Positions 44,579 through 53,848 of a DNA stretch of 64,000 nt are shown in pieces (within the stretch, counting starts at the first letter, position 1; every line of letters begins with the position of its first letter). The notes under the pieces were generated by a model that saw only the letters and a list, made by a program, of their open reading frames with translations, had not been told where the DNA came from and did no database searches. Source of the stretch: Chromatiaceae bacterium (GTDB taxonomy: Bacteria > Pseudomonadota > Gammaproteobacteria > Chromatiales > Chromatiaceae); contig JACKMT010000007.1 of the NCBI GenBank assembly GCA_024235255.1, forward strand, positions 46,188-110,187, written 5' to 3'. The translations under genes and the position numbers were made by a program.

Positions 44579-46084
44579 CTATCCCTGTTGCCCGTCTGCT
44601 TCAAACCAGGGTGCACGTGCAGTCATGATCAGCTGCGCCGCCCGATCCTCGTCCATTCCTTCAATCTCCATCAGCTCATCCACCGACAGTTCAGCCAGAT
44701 CGTCCATGCTGGTCACGTCGCGTTCTGCCAGTGCATATGCAAGCTCCTTCGTCATGCCGTCCATCTTCATGAGACTCTCTTCCGGCTCTTTAAGGGTCTC
44801 CTCCTTGGCGATAGCCTGGGTGAGGAGTACCTCTTTGGCGCGCGCCCGAAGCGTTTCGACAATTTCCGCATCGAACTCCTCAATCTCCAGCATTTCGCTG
44901 ATCGGAACATAGGCGACCTCGTCGAGTGAGGAGAATCCTTCCTGCACCAGGATGCTGGCCACCTCTTCGTCCACATCCAACTGCTGCATGAAATTCTCGA
45001 TGTAGATTCTGCCCTCTTCTTCGCTCTGCGCTGCCGCATCCGCCTCATTCATGACGTTCAGCTCCCACCCGGTCAGTTCACTGGCAAGACGCACATTCTG
45101 CCCACCGCGCCCAATTGCCTGGGAGAGATTATCCTCACTGACCGCCACGGTCATGCTGCCCTTGTCCTCATCGACCACGATGGAGACCACCTCGGCGGGC
45201 GACATCGCATTGATCACGAACTGGGCCACGTTCTCATTCCATAAAATGATGTCCACACGCTCGCCATTCAGTTCATTGGAAACCGCCTGCACGCGTGATC
45301 CACGCATGCCGACGCAGGCGCCGACAGGATCGATGCGCGGATCTCTGGAGACCACCGCAATCTTGGCTCTCAGCCCGGGATCACGGGCAGCGCCTTTTAT
45401 CTCAATCAATTTTTCTCCGACTTCAGGCACTTCGAGCTTGAACAGTTCGATCAGTAACTCCGGACGGGTGCGGCTGACAAAAAGCTGTGGACCGCGCGGT
45501 TCCGGCCGTACATCGTACAGGTAGCCACGGATCCGGTCGCCGGACCTGACCGACTCCCTGGGGATCATCTCTTCGCGTGGAATCAAGGCCTCGGCGTTGC
45601 TTCCCAGATCCAGACTCACGTTACCTCGCTCAATCCGTTTGACCACCCCGGTAACCAATTCACCTTTGCGCGCCTGATATGCCTCGACCACCTTAGCGCG
45701 TTCGGCTTCGCGCACTTTCTGCACGATCACCTGCTTTGCCGTCTGTGCGGCAATACGGCCGAAAGCAATGGATTCCATCGGCTCCTCGATATAGTCACCC
45801 ACCTCAATGGCAGGGTTACGCTTGCGCGCATCCTCCAGCAGCATCTGGGATTCGGGGTCCAGCCCCTCCTCTTCGTCCGGCGCCGCAACCACCTCCCAGC
45901 GGCGGAAGCTGACATAGTTTCCCGAGACTCTGTCGATAGAAACCCTGACATCGATTTCACCACCGTGCTTTTTGCGGGTAGCCGATGACAACGCGGCTTC
46001 AATAGCCTCGAAAATGATCTCTTTCTCAATCTCTTTTTCGTTGGAAACGACATCAACGACCATCAAAATCTCTTTATTGTTCAT
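44579..46084 (-). CDS. nusA: Transcription termination/antitermination protein NusA
   Basis: About 501 residues from ATG 46084 (MNNKEILMVVDVVSNEKEI); an ATG 15 bases earlier is less typical. NTD, S1 (about 135-200), KH1 and KH2 (with VGACVGMRGSRVQA and AIGRGGQNVRLA) and two C-terminal acidic helix-hairpin repeats (about 370-495) match the gammaproteobacterial form. NusA modulates pausing and hairpin termination, and its own operon is autoregulated in E. coli. Confidence 0.98.
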   Translation of the reverse strand: MNNKEILMVVDVVSNEKEIEKEIIFEAIEAALSSATRKKHGGEIDVRVSIDRVSGNYVSFRRWEVVAAPDEEEGLDPESQMLLEDARKRNPAIEVGDYIEEPMESIAFGRIAAQTAKQVIVQKVREAERAKVVEAYQARKGELVTGVVKRIERGNVSLDLGSNAEALIPREEMIPRESVRSGDRIRGYLYDVRPEPRGPQLFVSRTRPELLIELFKLEVPEVGEKLIEIKGAARDPGLRAKIAVVSRDPRIDPVGACVGMRGSRVQAVSNELNGERVDIILWNENVAQFVINAMSPAEVVSIVVDEDKGSMTVAVSEDNLSQAIGRGGQNVRLASELTGWELNVMNEADAAAQSEEEGRIYIENFMQQLDVDEEVASILVQEGFSSLDEVAYVPISEMLEIEEFDAEIVETLRARAKEVLLTQAIAKEETLKEPEESLMKMDGMTKELAYALAERDVTSMDDLAELSVDELMEIEGMDEDRAAQLIMTARAPWFEADGQQG

Positions 46085-46099
46085 CGCATCTATACCCAA

Positions 46100-46561
46100 T
46101 CAGAATTCCGGGACAAGCTTCGCCTTGTCGATCTGATCCAGCGGCAGACGAAAAACTTCGTTGTCGACCGCCAGCAATACGTCATCTTCTTCGATACCTT
46201 GCAATTCACCCTTGAAACGACGCCGGCCGGATATCTTCGTTCGCAGTTTCAGCGTCACCTGGCTGCCGGTGAACCGCACAAAATCCCGCCTCCCAAATAG
46301 TGGTCTGTCCAATCCCGGTGAAGACACTTCAAGACTATAATTCTCCTTAATGGGATCTTCCACATCGAGAATCCCGCTCACCTGATGACTTACCCGCGAA
46401 CAGTCATCCAAGGTTATGCCATCCGGAGAGTCTATATAGATGCGCAACACCCCGCCGCCCGATCTGCCGTGGCTCAGATATTCGACACCCACCAATTCGT
46501 ACCCCATGGCTTCCACCGCGGTTACGAAAAGATCAGTCAAATATTCTGAAACATCGGTCAT
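46100..46561 (-). CDS. rimP: Ribosome maturation factor RimP
   Basis: 153 residues from the ATG at 46561 (MTDVSEYLTDLFV). An apparent extension to 46606 would run through a terminator hairpin and is rejected. Conserved GYELVGVEYL and GRRDFVRFTG segments fit RimP, a 30S assembly factor. It is the first gene of the rimP-nusA-infB-rbfA-truB-rpsO-pnp cluster. No tRNA gene was seen upstream, unlike metY in E. coli. Confidence 0.96.
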   Translation of the reverse strand: MTDVSEYLTDLFVTAVEAMGYELVGVEYLSHGRSGGGVLRIYIDSPDGITLDDCSRVSHQVSGILDVEDPIKENYSLEVSSPGLDRPLFGRRDFVRFTGSQVTLKLRTKISGRRRFKGELQGIEEDDVLLAVDNEVFRLPLDQIDKAKLVPEF

Positions 46562-46574
46562 CCAGCTGCCCACG

Positions 46575-46598
46575 AAAAAAAAATGGGCCGGAGGCCCA
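46575..46598 (-). terminator. Intrinsic terminator/attenuator in the rimP-nusA leader
   Basis: TGGGCC, a 3-base loop and GGCCCA form a perfect 6-bp stem followed by nine T on the minus strand. The T run ends only 13 bases before the rimP ATG, so transcripts reading into rimP must pass it. Terminators upstream of nusA-operon genes mediate autoregulation in E. coli, so an attenuator role is plausible. Confidence 0.75.
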
Positions 46599-46664
46599 CT
46601 TCTCAATAAACCCAGAACCCGGGTATACGCCGCTGGCTAAAAAGCCTTTTCCAACCCGACCAAT

Positions 46665-46688
46665 AAAAAAACCCCGACGACGGGGTTT
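46665..46688 (-). terminator. Intrinsic terminator after the 5-oxoprolinase gene
   Basis: On the minus strand AACCCCG, a TCGT loop and CGGGGTT are followed by seven T. It lies about 105 bases beyond the oxoprolinase stop and separates it from the rimP operon. A second short stem (GGCT / AGCC, 46636-46647) lies between the two terminators. No convincing rimP promoter was found. Confidence 0.8.
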
Positions 46689-46792
46689 CTCGCGAAACAC
46701 TATGCCAGATCTGCTGCCCGCCCGAGCAGCGCTTTTTAATAAAGCCCCAGCATTAACGGCCAGATAATAGCTTATACAGCGCTTACATGCAA

Positions 46793-49700
46793 TTACCGAT
46801 CTGCTCTGCCATATCCCCCGCCTCCAGGCGTTTCTATCACAAACAGATCTCCCGTCGCGACTTCGATCCGGCCATGATGATCGAGCGAGGTGATCCTGCC
46901 ATCGGCATGCTGCACCCAGTTGCGGCCGGTTTTTCCCGGCTCGCCTCCATCCATACCATAAGGCGGAACGCGCCGGTGGCCGGCCAGGATGCTGGCGGTC
47001 ATAGGCGCCAGAAAACGCAGCTCACGCACTGTGCCGTCGCCTCCTTTGCAGCGACCTCTGCCGCCGGAGCCCGGACGCAGCCTGAAGGATTCCAGACGGA
47101 CCGGGAAGCGCCACTCCAGCACCTCGGGATCGGTCAAACGGGAGTTAGTCATGTGTGTATGCACCGCATCGCAACCTGCCCGACCACGGGTCGCGCCGGC
47201 GCCACCGCAGATGGTTTCGTAGTACTGGTAGGTGGCATCGCCCCAAATAAAATTGTTCATCGTTCCCTGGGATGCGGCGGCCACTCCCAGCGCACCCAGC
47301 AACGTATCCACGATCACCTGCGAAGTCTCCACATTCCCGGCCACCACCGCAGCCGGATAATGGGGGTTGATCAGGGAGTTTTCGGGAATGATGATTTTCA
47401 GCGGCTTGAGACACCCCTCATTGAGCGGAATATCATCCTCAACCAGACAGCGGAAAACGTAGAGCACTGCGGCCCGGCAGATGGCCGAAGGAGCGTTGAA
47501 GTTGCCCGGATGCAGCGGGCTGGTGCCGCTGAAATCGATGGTTGCGGTGCGCGCTTTCCGATTCGGAGTGATCTTCACGCTGATCTGGCTGCCGTCATCC
47601 ATCGGGTAGCTGAACTCCCCCTCACGCAATACCCCAAGCACCTGTCGCACCGACGCTTCGGCATTATCCTGTACATGCCGCATGTATGCCCGCACCACTT
47701 CCAGGCCAAAATGATCGACCATTTTCAGCAACTCCCGCATCCCCATTTCACAGGCGGCAAGTTGAGCCTGAAGATCTGCGATGTTGGTCTCCACGCTGCG
47801 CGCCGGCCAGGCACCTCCCTGCAACAAAGCTCTGATCTCGGCCTCAAGAAACAGACCCTGATCGACCAGCTTGAGATTATCGATGAGCACCCCCTCCTGC
47901 TCCACCGATGTTGAGTCGGGCGGCATCGATCCCGGCGTGGTGCCACCTATATCAGCATGATGTCCGCGCGCCGCGACATAAAACACGGGAAACTTCTCCC
48001 CGGAGATGAATATGGGCTTTATCACGGTTACATCCGGCAGATGGGTGCCACCGTTGTACGGGGCATTATGAACGAAGGCATCGCCTGCCAGCATCCTGCC
48101 CTGCCAGCGCCCAATCACGCTTTTAATACTCTCGCTCATGGATCCCAGATGCACCGGCATGTGGGGAGCATTGGCGATGAGGTTGCCCGTCTGATCGAAC
48201 AGCGCACAGGAAAAATCAAGGCGCTCTTTGATGTTGACCGAGGCGGCGGTGTTTTCCAGCACCACGCCCATCTGATCGGCAATCGACATGAAGAGGTTAT
48301 TGATGATCTCCAGCATCACCGGGTCGACCTGGGTGCCGACGGAAACCCTTGCAGGCAGGGGACAGTAACGCTCCAGCAAAATATTGCCGTGCCGGTCGAG
48401 GGTGGCCCGCCAACCCGGCTCGACCACGACGGTACCGGTAGCTTCGATAATGACCGCCGGACCAGCTATCGACTTGTTCACCCGCAATGAATTGCGTTGA
48501 TAAAACGGAGTTTCTCGAGGCTCTCCCGCCATCCAGCTGATATGGGTGGTAACTTTACCGGCCTCTATCCGGCCTATTTCCGGTCCCGGCGGAATCGGCT
48601 CCGCAACACCGATCACTTCGACCTGCAATGTTTCCACCAGAACCGGCTTGTCGGATGAAATAAAACCGAAGCGCTGCAAATGGGCTTGCTCGAAGGCCGC
48701 CACCATCCGATCCAGTGTATCGACTCGAACCTCCAGGGTAGTATCCGATCCCCGGTATTTCAGATGCAGGCTGCGTTGCACTCTGATTCGATCTTCGGGA
48801 ACGCTTTGCGTCAGCATATCCCGGACGCTCTCCTGCTGTAACCGATCCAGATCCGTCTGCAAGGATTGTAGGGTGTCGGGAGAGAGTTCCGCCTCCACCG
48901 TCTGTTGCCGCATCAGCCGCTGATCGGCAAGCCCGATACCGAAAGCTGAGAGAACACCGGCAAGCGGATGCAACAGGATGCGGGTGATCGCGAGCGAATC
49001 GGCTACCTGGCAGGCGTGTTGTCCACCGGCTCCACCAAAACAACAGAGCGTGTAACCGGAAACATCATAGCCGCGCTGCACCGATATACGCTTGATGGCG
49101 TTTGCCATGTTCTCTACCGCGACAGCGAGAAATCCCCTGGCTACCGCCTCTGCATCGGGACGGCAGCCGGTGGCATCGCCTATCTGATCGGCCAACAGCG
49201 AGAACTGCTGTTGCACCAGCTGCAGATCCAGCGGTTGATCGGCACCGGGACCGAACACGCTGGGAAAGTAGTCCGGCTGCAATCGGCCGAGCATCAGGTT
49301 GCAGTCGGTGACGGTCAGGGGGCCACCGTTACGGTAACAGGCGGGACCGGGAAAAGCACCGGCAGATTCCGGCCCAACCCGGTAGCGGGCACCGTCGAAC
49401 TTGAGCATAGAGCCCCCGCCAGCAGCCACGGTGTGTATCCGCATCATAGGCGCACGCAGCCGCACACCGGCCACTTCGGTTTCGAAGGTCCTTTCAAACT
49501 CTCCGGCGAAATGGCTGACATCAGTGGAAGTTCCTCCCATATCGAAGCCGATCAGCCGGTCGAATCCCGCCGCCTGACCGGTGCGCACCATACCGACCAC
49601 GCCACCTGCCGGTCCGGAAAGGATCGCATCCTTGCCTTGAAAGTTGTGGGCATCGGTCAGACCGCCATTGGACTGCATAAACATCAGGCGGCCCCCGGCA

Positions 49701-50404
49701 GCGGATATCCCATCCAGCGATCCGTCGACACGATCCACGTAGCGCCGCAGAATCGGGGTGAGGTAGGCGTCCACGACGGTGGTGTCCCCCCGGCTCACCA
49801 GCTTCATCAACGGACTGACCCTGGAGCTCACCGAAATCTGGGTAAAACCGATCTCTGCTGCAATCTCCGCGATCTGTAGTTCGTGCGCCGGATATCTATA
49901 CGCGTGCATAAAGACAATGGCGGCGGTGCGGAAGCCGGTGGCAAAGGCGTGCTGCAAACCTGTCCGAGCCCTGGCGATATTCACTGGTACGATGATCTCG
50001 CCCCGGGCACCGACCCGCTCATCGACCTCCAGCACTTCGTCATAAAGCATTTCGGGCAGTTCAATATCCAGCGCGAACAACTTGGGCCTGGCCTGGTAAC
50101 CGATGCGCAGTGCATCGCCGAAACCGCGTGTAATCACCAGCAGTGTTGGCTCACCCCGGCGCTCCAGCAGCGCGTTGGTGGCCACAGTGGTGCCCATTTT
50201 CACTGCCGCAATCCGCTCCACCGGCAAGCGTTCGCCAGGCGCCAGGGAGAGCAGTTCGCGAATTCCTTGAATCGCCGCATCCTGATACTGGGAAGGGTTC
50301 TCCGACAGCAGTTTACGCGTTAACACCCCGCCATCCGGCGTGCGTGCAACGATGTCGGTAAAGGTTCCACCGCGGTCGATCCAAAACTGCCATTTCCGAT
50401 TCAT
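46793..50404 (-). CDS. 5-oxoprolinase / hydantoinase, HyuA-HyuB fusion
   Basis: About 1203 residues from the ATG at 50404 (MNRKWQFWIDRGGTFTDIVA), which starts the HyuA domain; the frame to 50458 adds 18 residues with no clear signal. The HyuA half carries DRGGTFTD, the phosphate site DMGGTSTDV and a C-terminal region; the HyuB half has NNLFMSIADQMG, GGTHLPDVTVI and ends in TPGGGGYG. The fused form matches ATP-dependent 5-oxoprolinase, which opens pyroglutamate to glutamate in glutathione turnover. Hydantoin use is possible. It ends at a terminator at 46665-46688. Confidence 0.88.
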   Translation of the reverse strand: MNRKWQFWIDRGGTFTDIVARTPDGGVLTRKLLSENPSQYQDAAIQGIRELLSLAPGERLPVERIAAVKMGTTVATNALLERRGEPTLLVITRGFGDALRIGYQARPKLFALDIELPEMLYDEVLEVDERVGARGEIIVPVNIARARTGLQHAFATGFRTAAIVFMHAYRYPAHELQIAEIAAEIGFTQISVSSRVSPLMKLVSRGDTTVVDAYLTPILRRYVDRVDGSLDGISAAGGRLMFMQSNGGLTDAHNFQGKDAILSGPAGGVVGMVRTGQAAGFDRLIGFDMGGTSTDVSHFAGEFERTFETEVAGVRLRAPMMRIHTVAAGGGSMLKFDGARYRVGPESAGAFPGPACYRNGGPLTVTDCNLMLGRLQPDYFPSVFGPGADQPLDLQLVQQQFSLLADQIGDATGCRPDAEAVARGFLAVAVENMANAIKRISVQRGYDVSGYTLCCFGGAGGQHACQVADSLAITRILLHPLAGVLSAFGIGLADQRLMRQQTVEAELSPDTLQSLQTDLDRLQQESVRDMLTQSVPEDRIRVQRSLHLKYRGSDTTLEVRVDTLDRMVAAFEQAHLQRFGFISSDKPVLVETLQVEVIGVAEPIPPGPEIGRIEAGKVTTHISWMAGEPRETPFYQRNSLRVNKSIAGPAVIIEATGTVVVEPGWRATLDRHGNILLERYCPLPARVSVGTQVDPVMLEIINNLFMSIADQMGVVLENTAASVNIKERLDFSCALFDQTGNLIANAPHMPVHLGSMSESIKSVIGRWQGRMLAGDAFVHNAPYNGGTHLPDVTVIKPIFISGEKFPVFYVAARGHHADIGGTTPGSMPPDSTSVEQEGVLIDNLKLVDQGLFLEAEIRALLQGGAWPARSVETNIADLQAQLAACEMGMRELLKMVDHFGLEVVRAYMRHVQDNAEASVRQVLGVLREGEFSYPMDDGSQISVKITPNRKARTATIDFSGTSPLHPGNFNAPSAICRAAVLYVFRCLVEDDIPLNEGCLKPLKIIIPENSLINPHYPAAVVAGNVETSQVIVDTLLGALGVAAASQGTMNNFIWGDATYQYYETICGGAGATRGRAGCDAVHTHMTNSRLTDPEVLEWRFPVRLESFRLRPGSGGRGRCKGGDGTVRELRFLAPMTASILAGHRRVPPYGMDGGEPGKTGRNWVQHADGRITSLDHHGRIEVATGDLFVIETPGGGGYGRADR

Positions 50405-50861
50405 GACTCTCTGCTTAGTCCTCTGAAACCTGGGCTCCTGCGGGTTGCCCAAGCTCAAAATCCAAAGTTATCAAGACCAACCGATCCAGCGCTCTAGCGA
50501 CCCGACTCCCGGAAAAATCGCAGCGGTTTGAACGCCCACGCACCCTGTTTCTACAATCCTGCTCTGCGGTTCGGATGCAACGCCAATTTCATTAATATAC
50601 CGAGCGCTGATGCAACCGAGCATCTTCTGAGTGCTAAATGTTTTTCTGCCGCGGTCGAATAAAGATTGATCATAAGTGCAGTCGTTCGATTACTATCTAC
50701 ATCCGAATGCAGCGATTGGCGTCAGTATTTCTTACACTTTCATTAATACATATTCGAGTAATAATAGGTAACATTTTGTTTATATTGATTTCATTACAAT
50801 TGGCTTTTAAATTGCATTACTGCATTTCTAACTTTTCAGAAACAGTTGATCAGAGCTAATC
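50405..50861. other. 457-base A+T-rich spacer between divergent genes
   Basis: No coding region was recognised. The spacer separates the oxoprolinase gene from the Sel1-SLT gene. Its right half is A+T-rich and holds the sigma54-like element at 50801-50816. A GTCAG...TTACAC string at 50721-50737 lies about 65 bases upstream of that element, a distance suitable for an activator site. I recall similar strings upstream of sigma54-dependent PEP-CTERM genes, but from memory only. Confidence 0.5.
50801..50816 (+). promoter_or_regulatory. Candidate sigma54 (-24/-12) promoter
   Basis: TGGC at 50801-50804 and TTGCA at 50812-50816 give GG and GC exactly 10 bases apart, the invariant sigma54 spacing. 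The predicted start near 50827 is about 35 bases before the Sel1-SLT ATG. The central bases differ from the consensus ACG, so this is only a candidate. Confidence 0.35.
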
Positions 50862-51809
50862 ATGATGCAAAAGCTCGGCAGATTTTTCATCGCATCGCTA
50901 CTCCTCTCCCTTTCGCTTTCTGGTCCTGTACTGGGCATAAACTATGCGAAGTTGCCACTGGAGCAACTGACCGAGATGGCCAACATGGGGGACCAGGCCG
51001 CCCAAGTCGAATTGGCCACGGCACTAGAGCATGGCGAAGGAGTGAAAAAGGATATCGAACTCGCCATCACCTGGTATTGCCTGGCTGCGGGCCGTGGCTC
51101 TGCCGATGCACAGCGCAGTCTGGGCTGGATTTACGCCAATGGAAAAGGGGTGAAGAGGGACGACAAGCTGGCCGCCTATTGGCTGGACAAAGCGGCGGGT
51201 TCCGGCGACGATTACGCCGCACGGCTGGTCAAACGCCTTGTCGACAGAGTCGGCAAACCGGACAAAACCGGATGCTCCCATGTCGCGAGCGCCCCCTGGT
51301 TGCGAGGCCGATGCGTAACTTCTTCGTGCCGGAAAATTATAAAAATGGTCGAGAGGCTGGCAGTTGACTATAGGCTGGATGCCAATCTGGTGCTGGCGGT
51401 GATTTCAGCCGAGTCCGCTTTCAACCCTGCCGCCCGCTCCGCCAAGAACGCCCAGGGGCTGATGCAGCTGATCCCAGAAACGGCAAAACGGTTCGGTGTC
51501 AAGAACGTCTGGGACAAGGAGGAAAATCTGCGCGGCGGCATGGCATACCTGCGCTGGCTCCTTGCCTATTTCAACGGTAATGTGGAACACGCACTGGCAG
51601 GATACAACGCCGGCGAGAACCGGGTCGTGCAGTACAACGGCGTACCCCCTTATGCCGAAACCAAAGCTTATGTCAAACGAATTCTCAGTGACTACGGCAA
51701 GCGCTTCCACCACTTCGATAAAAGCTGGTTGACCAGTGCACAACCGACTACTGGACTCTCAGTCGTGCAAACTGAAAAAGACGCAATCCGCGGCACGCTG
51801 GGAGGATAG
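50862..51809 (+). CDS. Sel1-repeat lytic transglycosylase (SLT domain)
   Basis: 315 residues, with start ATG ATG at 50862. A signal peptide (about 1-25, ending LGI) is followed by Sel1-type helical repeats (about 42-115: ALEHGEGVKKDIELAITWYCLAAGRG and a second copy). A goose-lysozyme-like SLT domain follows (about 160-270) with the catalytic Glu in AVISAESAFNPAA and the motifs GLMQLIPETAKRFG and ALAGYNAGENRV. It cleaves peptidoglycan to 1,6-anhydromuramyl products. The Sel1 repeats suggest a partner. It converges on panP. Confidence 0.92.
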   Translation: MMQKLGRFFIASLLLSLSLSGPVLGINYAKLPLEQLTEMANMGDQAAQVELATALEHGEGVKKDIELAITWYCLAAGRGSADAQRSLGWIYANGKGVKRDDKLAAYWLDKAAGSGDDYAARLVKRLVDRVGKPDKTGCSHVASAPWLRGRCVTSSCRKIIKMVERLAVDYRLDANLVLAVISAESAFNPAARSAKNAQGLMQLIPETAKRFGVKNVWDKEENLRGGMAYLRWLLAYFNGNVEHALAGYNAGENRVVQYNGVPPYAETKAYVKRILSDYGKRFHHFDKSWLTSAQPTTGLSVVQTEKDAIRGTLGG

Positions 51810-51853
51810 CGCGCCGACATAGGTCGAGCGGTAATGTCGATTGCCGTTTTTGT

Positions 51854-53599
51854 TTAGGCCGCCAATTTCTGCAGCAGCTTGGAGAGATGGTTGTTTATCT
51901 TTTTGTTGGCGGCAGCAATCGCCTTCTGCTCCAACAAGATCTCGTGCATGATGTTGTCAGTGGTGAGCGGGTTGGCGAGCACAACACGAAATACCGTGAT
52001 CATCTGTTCATCATACCGGTGTGGATTCAGACGCGTTCTCGAAACAAATGTCTTGCCGGCAGCGCGCTGTAGTTTTTGAATCCTTTTTGTAATCTTGTCC
52101 AGTATCTTGTTTATAGTCGCTGATTCGGAGTGCGTCGCCTTCGCCAATGCATGCTGAATGGCTACCGGAACATAACGATAAGTCAACAGATTGAGTTCCG
52201 GACGAGTTATCAGTTCGAACGACTCATCCGCCTCTATCAGTGCGGCAAATTTTCGGGCCTTCTCGATACCCTGATCAATCAGCAGTTCGTAGCCTCTGCG
52301 TCCGATAATGGAGAGTGCCGAATGAACCAGCATGGCCTTACCCGGGCGCGAACCTTCCAGTGTGTGCGCTCCGAGATCCTTGGAGCCTTTACGCAGAACA
52401 TACTCGGCATGATGCTCAATGCTCGACAGGGATGTGGGATTCCGGAACAGCACCATGCCCGCTCCCATCGGCACATAGAGCTGCTTGTGCGCGTCTATGG
52501 TCACCGAATCGGCGCGTTCGATTCCGTTCAGTAAGTGCTTATGGCTGTCGGAAAAAAGAGTTGGGCCACCCCAGGCTCCATCCACGTGAAAATGGCAGTC
52601 AAACTCCTCGGCAATATCCGCCATCGTATCGAGCGGATCGACATTGCCGGTCTCCGTGGTTCCCGCGATTCCGACCAAACTGAGAATCTTGACTCCTCTT
52701 GCTGTTAGTTGCCGGCAGGTTTTTTGCAGCTTCTGCAGATCAATTCGATTGTTTCTATCGGTGTCGATTGAGATGATTGATTCACGGCCGATGCCAAGAA
52801 CGTCTGCCGTTTTCCCAAATGAGTAGTGGCCGAGGCGTGAAATAATGATCGCAACATCGGTAAAACCATAGTAGCGCAATGCCCGGTGTATTCCCTCCTG
52901 CGCCACGCCTTTAAAACCATCGGCAGCGGGAAACAGGTTGTTGCGCGCGGCCCAAATAGCGGTGATATTAGAGACGGTTCCGCCGGAACAGAATGCACCA
53001 AGCGCCGCATCACAGTCGTGCATCCACTTTTTGTAGTAATCCTTATCGCGCCGGTATACCAAGTGGTGCAGCATACCAAGCACCTGCCTCTCCATTGGGG
53101 TGAATGCCTTGGAGGTCTCTATCTTGACCAGGTTCTGATTCAGCGCGGTCATAATGCGCGAGAGCGGCAAGATGAAACTGGGAAGCGCCGAAGTCATGTG
53201 TCCGACAAAACCGGGGGCCGCGGTATGCACCGATTGAGCCACCAGATTTTCCATCAAAAAATGAGTGTAGTCGGATACAAAAGTAGGTTGTTCGGGAATA
53301 ACCGGATCCGAGAAATCCTTCTCGATTTTTTCCAGGTCCATCTCACTGGCCACGATATGCTGGCGTAGGAATCCAGTGAGATTTTGGGAAATTTCGATAT
53401 CTATTTTCCCAAGTGTGGAATAAGGAGTTTCCGGAACCGTGAAGATCCGGTAAAGGTTACTGAGACTTGCGACTGCGCCTTTGCCGTCCTGACCCTTGCT
53501 TTTATATTTTTTCAGTTTCAAAACGTCAAAAACCCCACATGCCATTACCAAGACGCTAAATTTAGTGTCTGCATTAACCGGTGTCCAGTCGAATCCCAT
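51854..53599 (-). CDS. panP: PLP-dependent aspartate 1-decarboxylase, PanP type
   Basis: Up to 581 residues; the N terminus is uncertain and the family usually starts nearer LSNLYRIFTVPE, so ATG 53545 is also possible. PLP lysine motif SVTIDAHKQLYVPMGAG and GAFCSGGTVSNITAIW identify a group II decarboxylase. Long segments such as LVAQSVHTAAPGFVGHMTSALP match, from memory, the PanP family that makes beta-alanine from aspartate for pantothenate in Vibrio. The pyruvoyl PanD was not seen in this window, so PanP may replace it. No pan genes lie nearby. Confidence 0.87.
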   Translation of the reverse strand: MGFDWTPVNADTKFSVLVMACGVFDVLKLKKYKSKGQDGKGAVASLSNLYRIFTVPETPYSTLGKIDIEISQNLTGFLRQHIVASEMDLEKIEKDFSDPVIPEQPTFVSDYTHFLMENLVAQSVHTAAPGFVGHMTSALPSFILPLSRIMTALNQNLVKIETSKAFTPMERQVLGMLHHLVYRRDKDYYKKWMHDCDAALGAFCSGGTVSNITAIWAARNNLFPAADGFKGVAQEGIHRALRYYGFTDVAIIISRLGHYSFGKTADVLGIGRESIISIDTDRNNRIDLQKLQKTCRQLTARGVKILSLVGIAGTTETGNVDPLDTMADIAEEFDCHFHVDGAWGGPTLFSDSHKHLLNGIERADSVTIDAHKQLYVPMGAGMVLFRNPTSLSSIEHHAEYVLRKGSKDLGAHTLEGSRPGKAMLVHSALSIIGRRGYELLIDQGIEKARKFAALIEADESFELITRPELNLLTYRYVPVAIQHALAKATHSESATINKILDKITKRIQKLQRAAGKTFVSRTRLNPHRYDEQMITVFRVVLANPLTTDNIMHEILLEQKAIAAANKKINNHLSKLLQKLAA

Positions 53600-53848
53600 C
53601 GCTTATTGACAGGCCGAAGCCAGGAGACAAATGAAATGGGCAACTGGATACAATCCGCCAAGTCTTCATGTTTCTGATTCGTACGATTGATTTTACCACC
53701 TATTTTGCGACATTTCGGTGTAATTCTTAGACCGAGTACGAAGAATAATAATTTCCGGTTGGTGTATCTTCACCACTAAAACAGCAACTATGCTGACCTA
53801 CCGGAACCGAACACTGGCGACCGCTCAATCCACCAGATTGAATTGACT

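Noticed and set aside
46607..46792. tRNA gene upstream of rimP (as metY in E. coli)
   Set aside because: No cloverleaf or T-loop consensus was found, only terminators.
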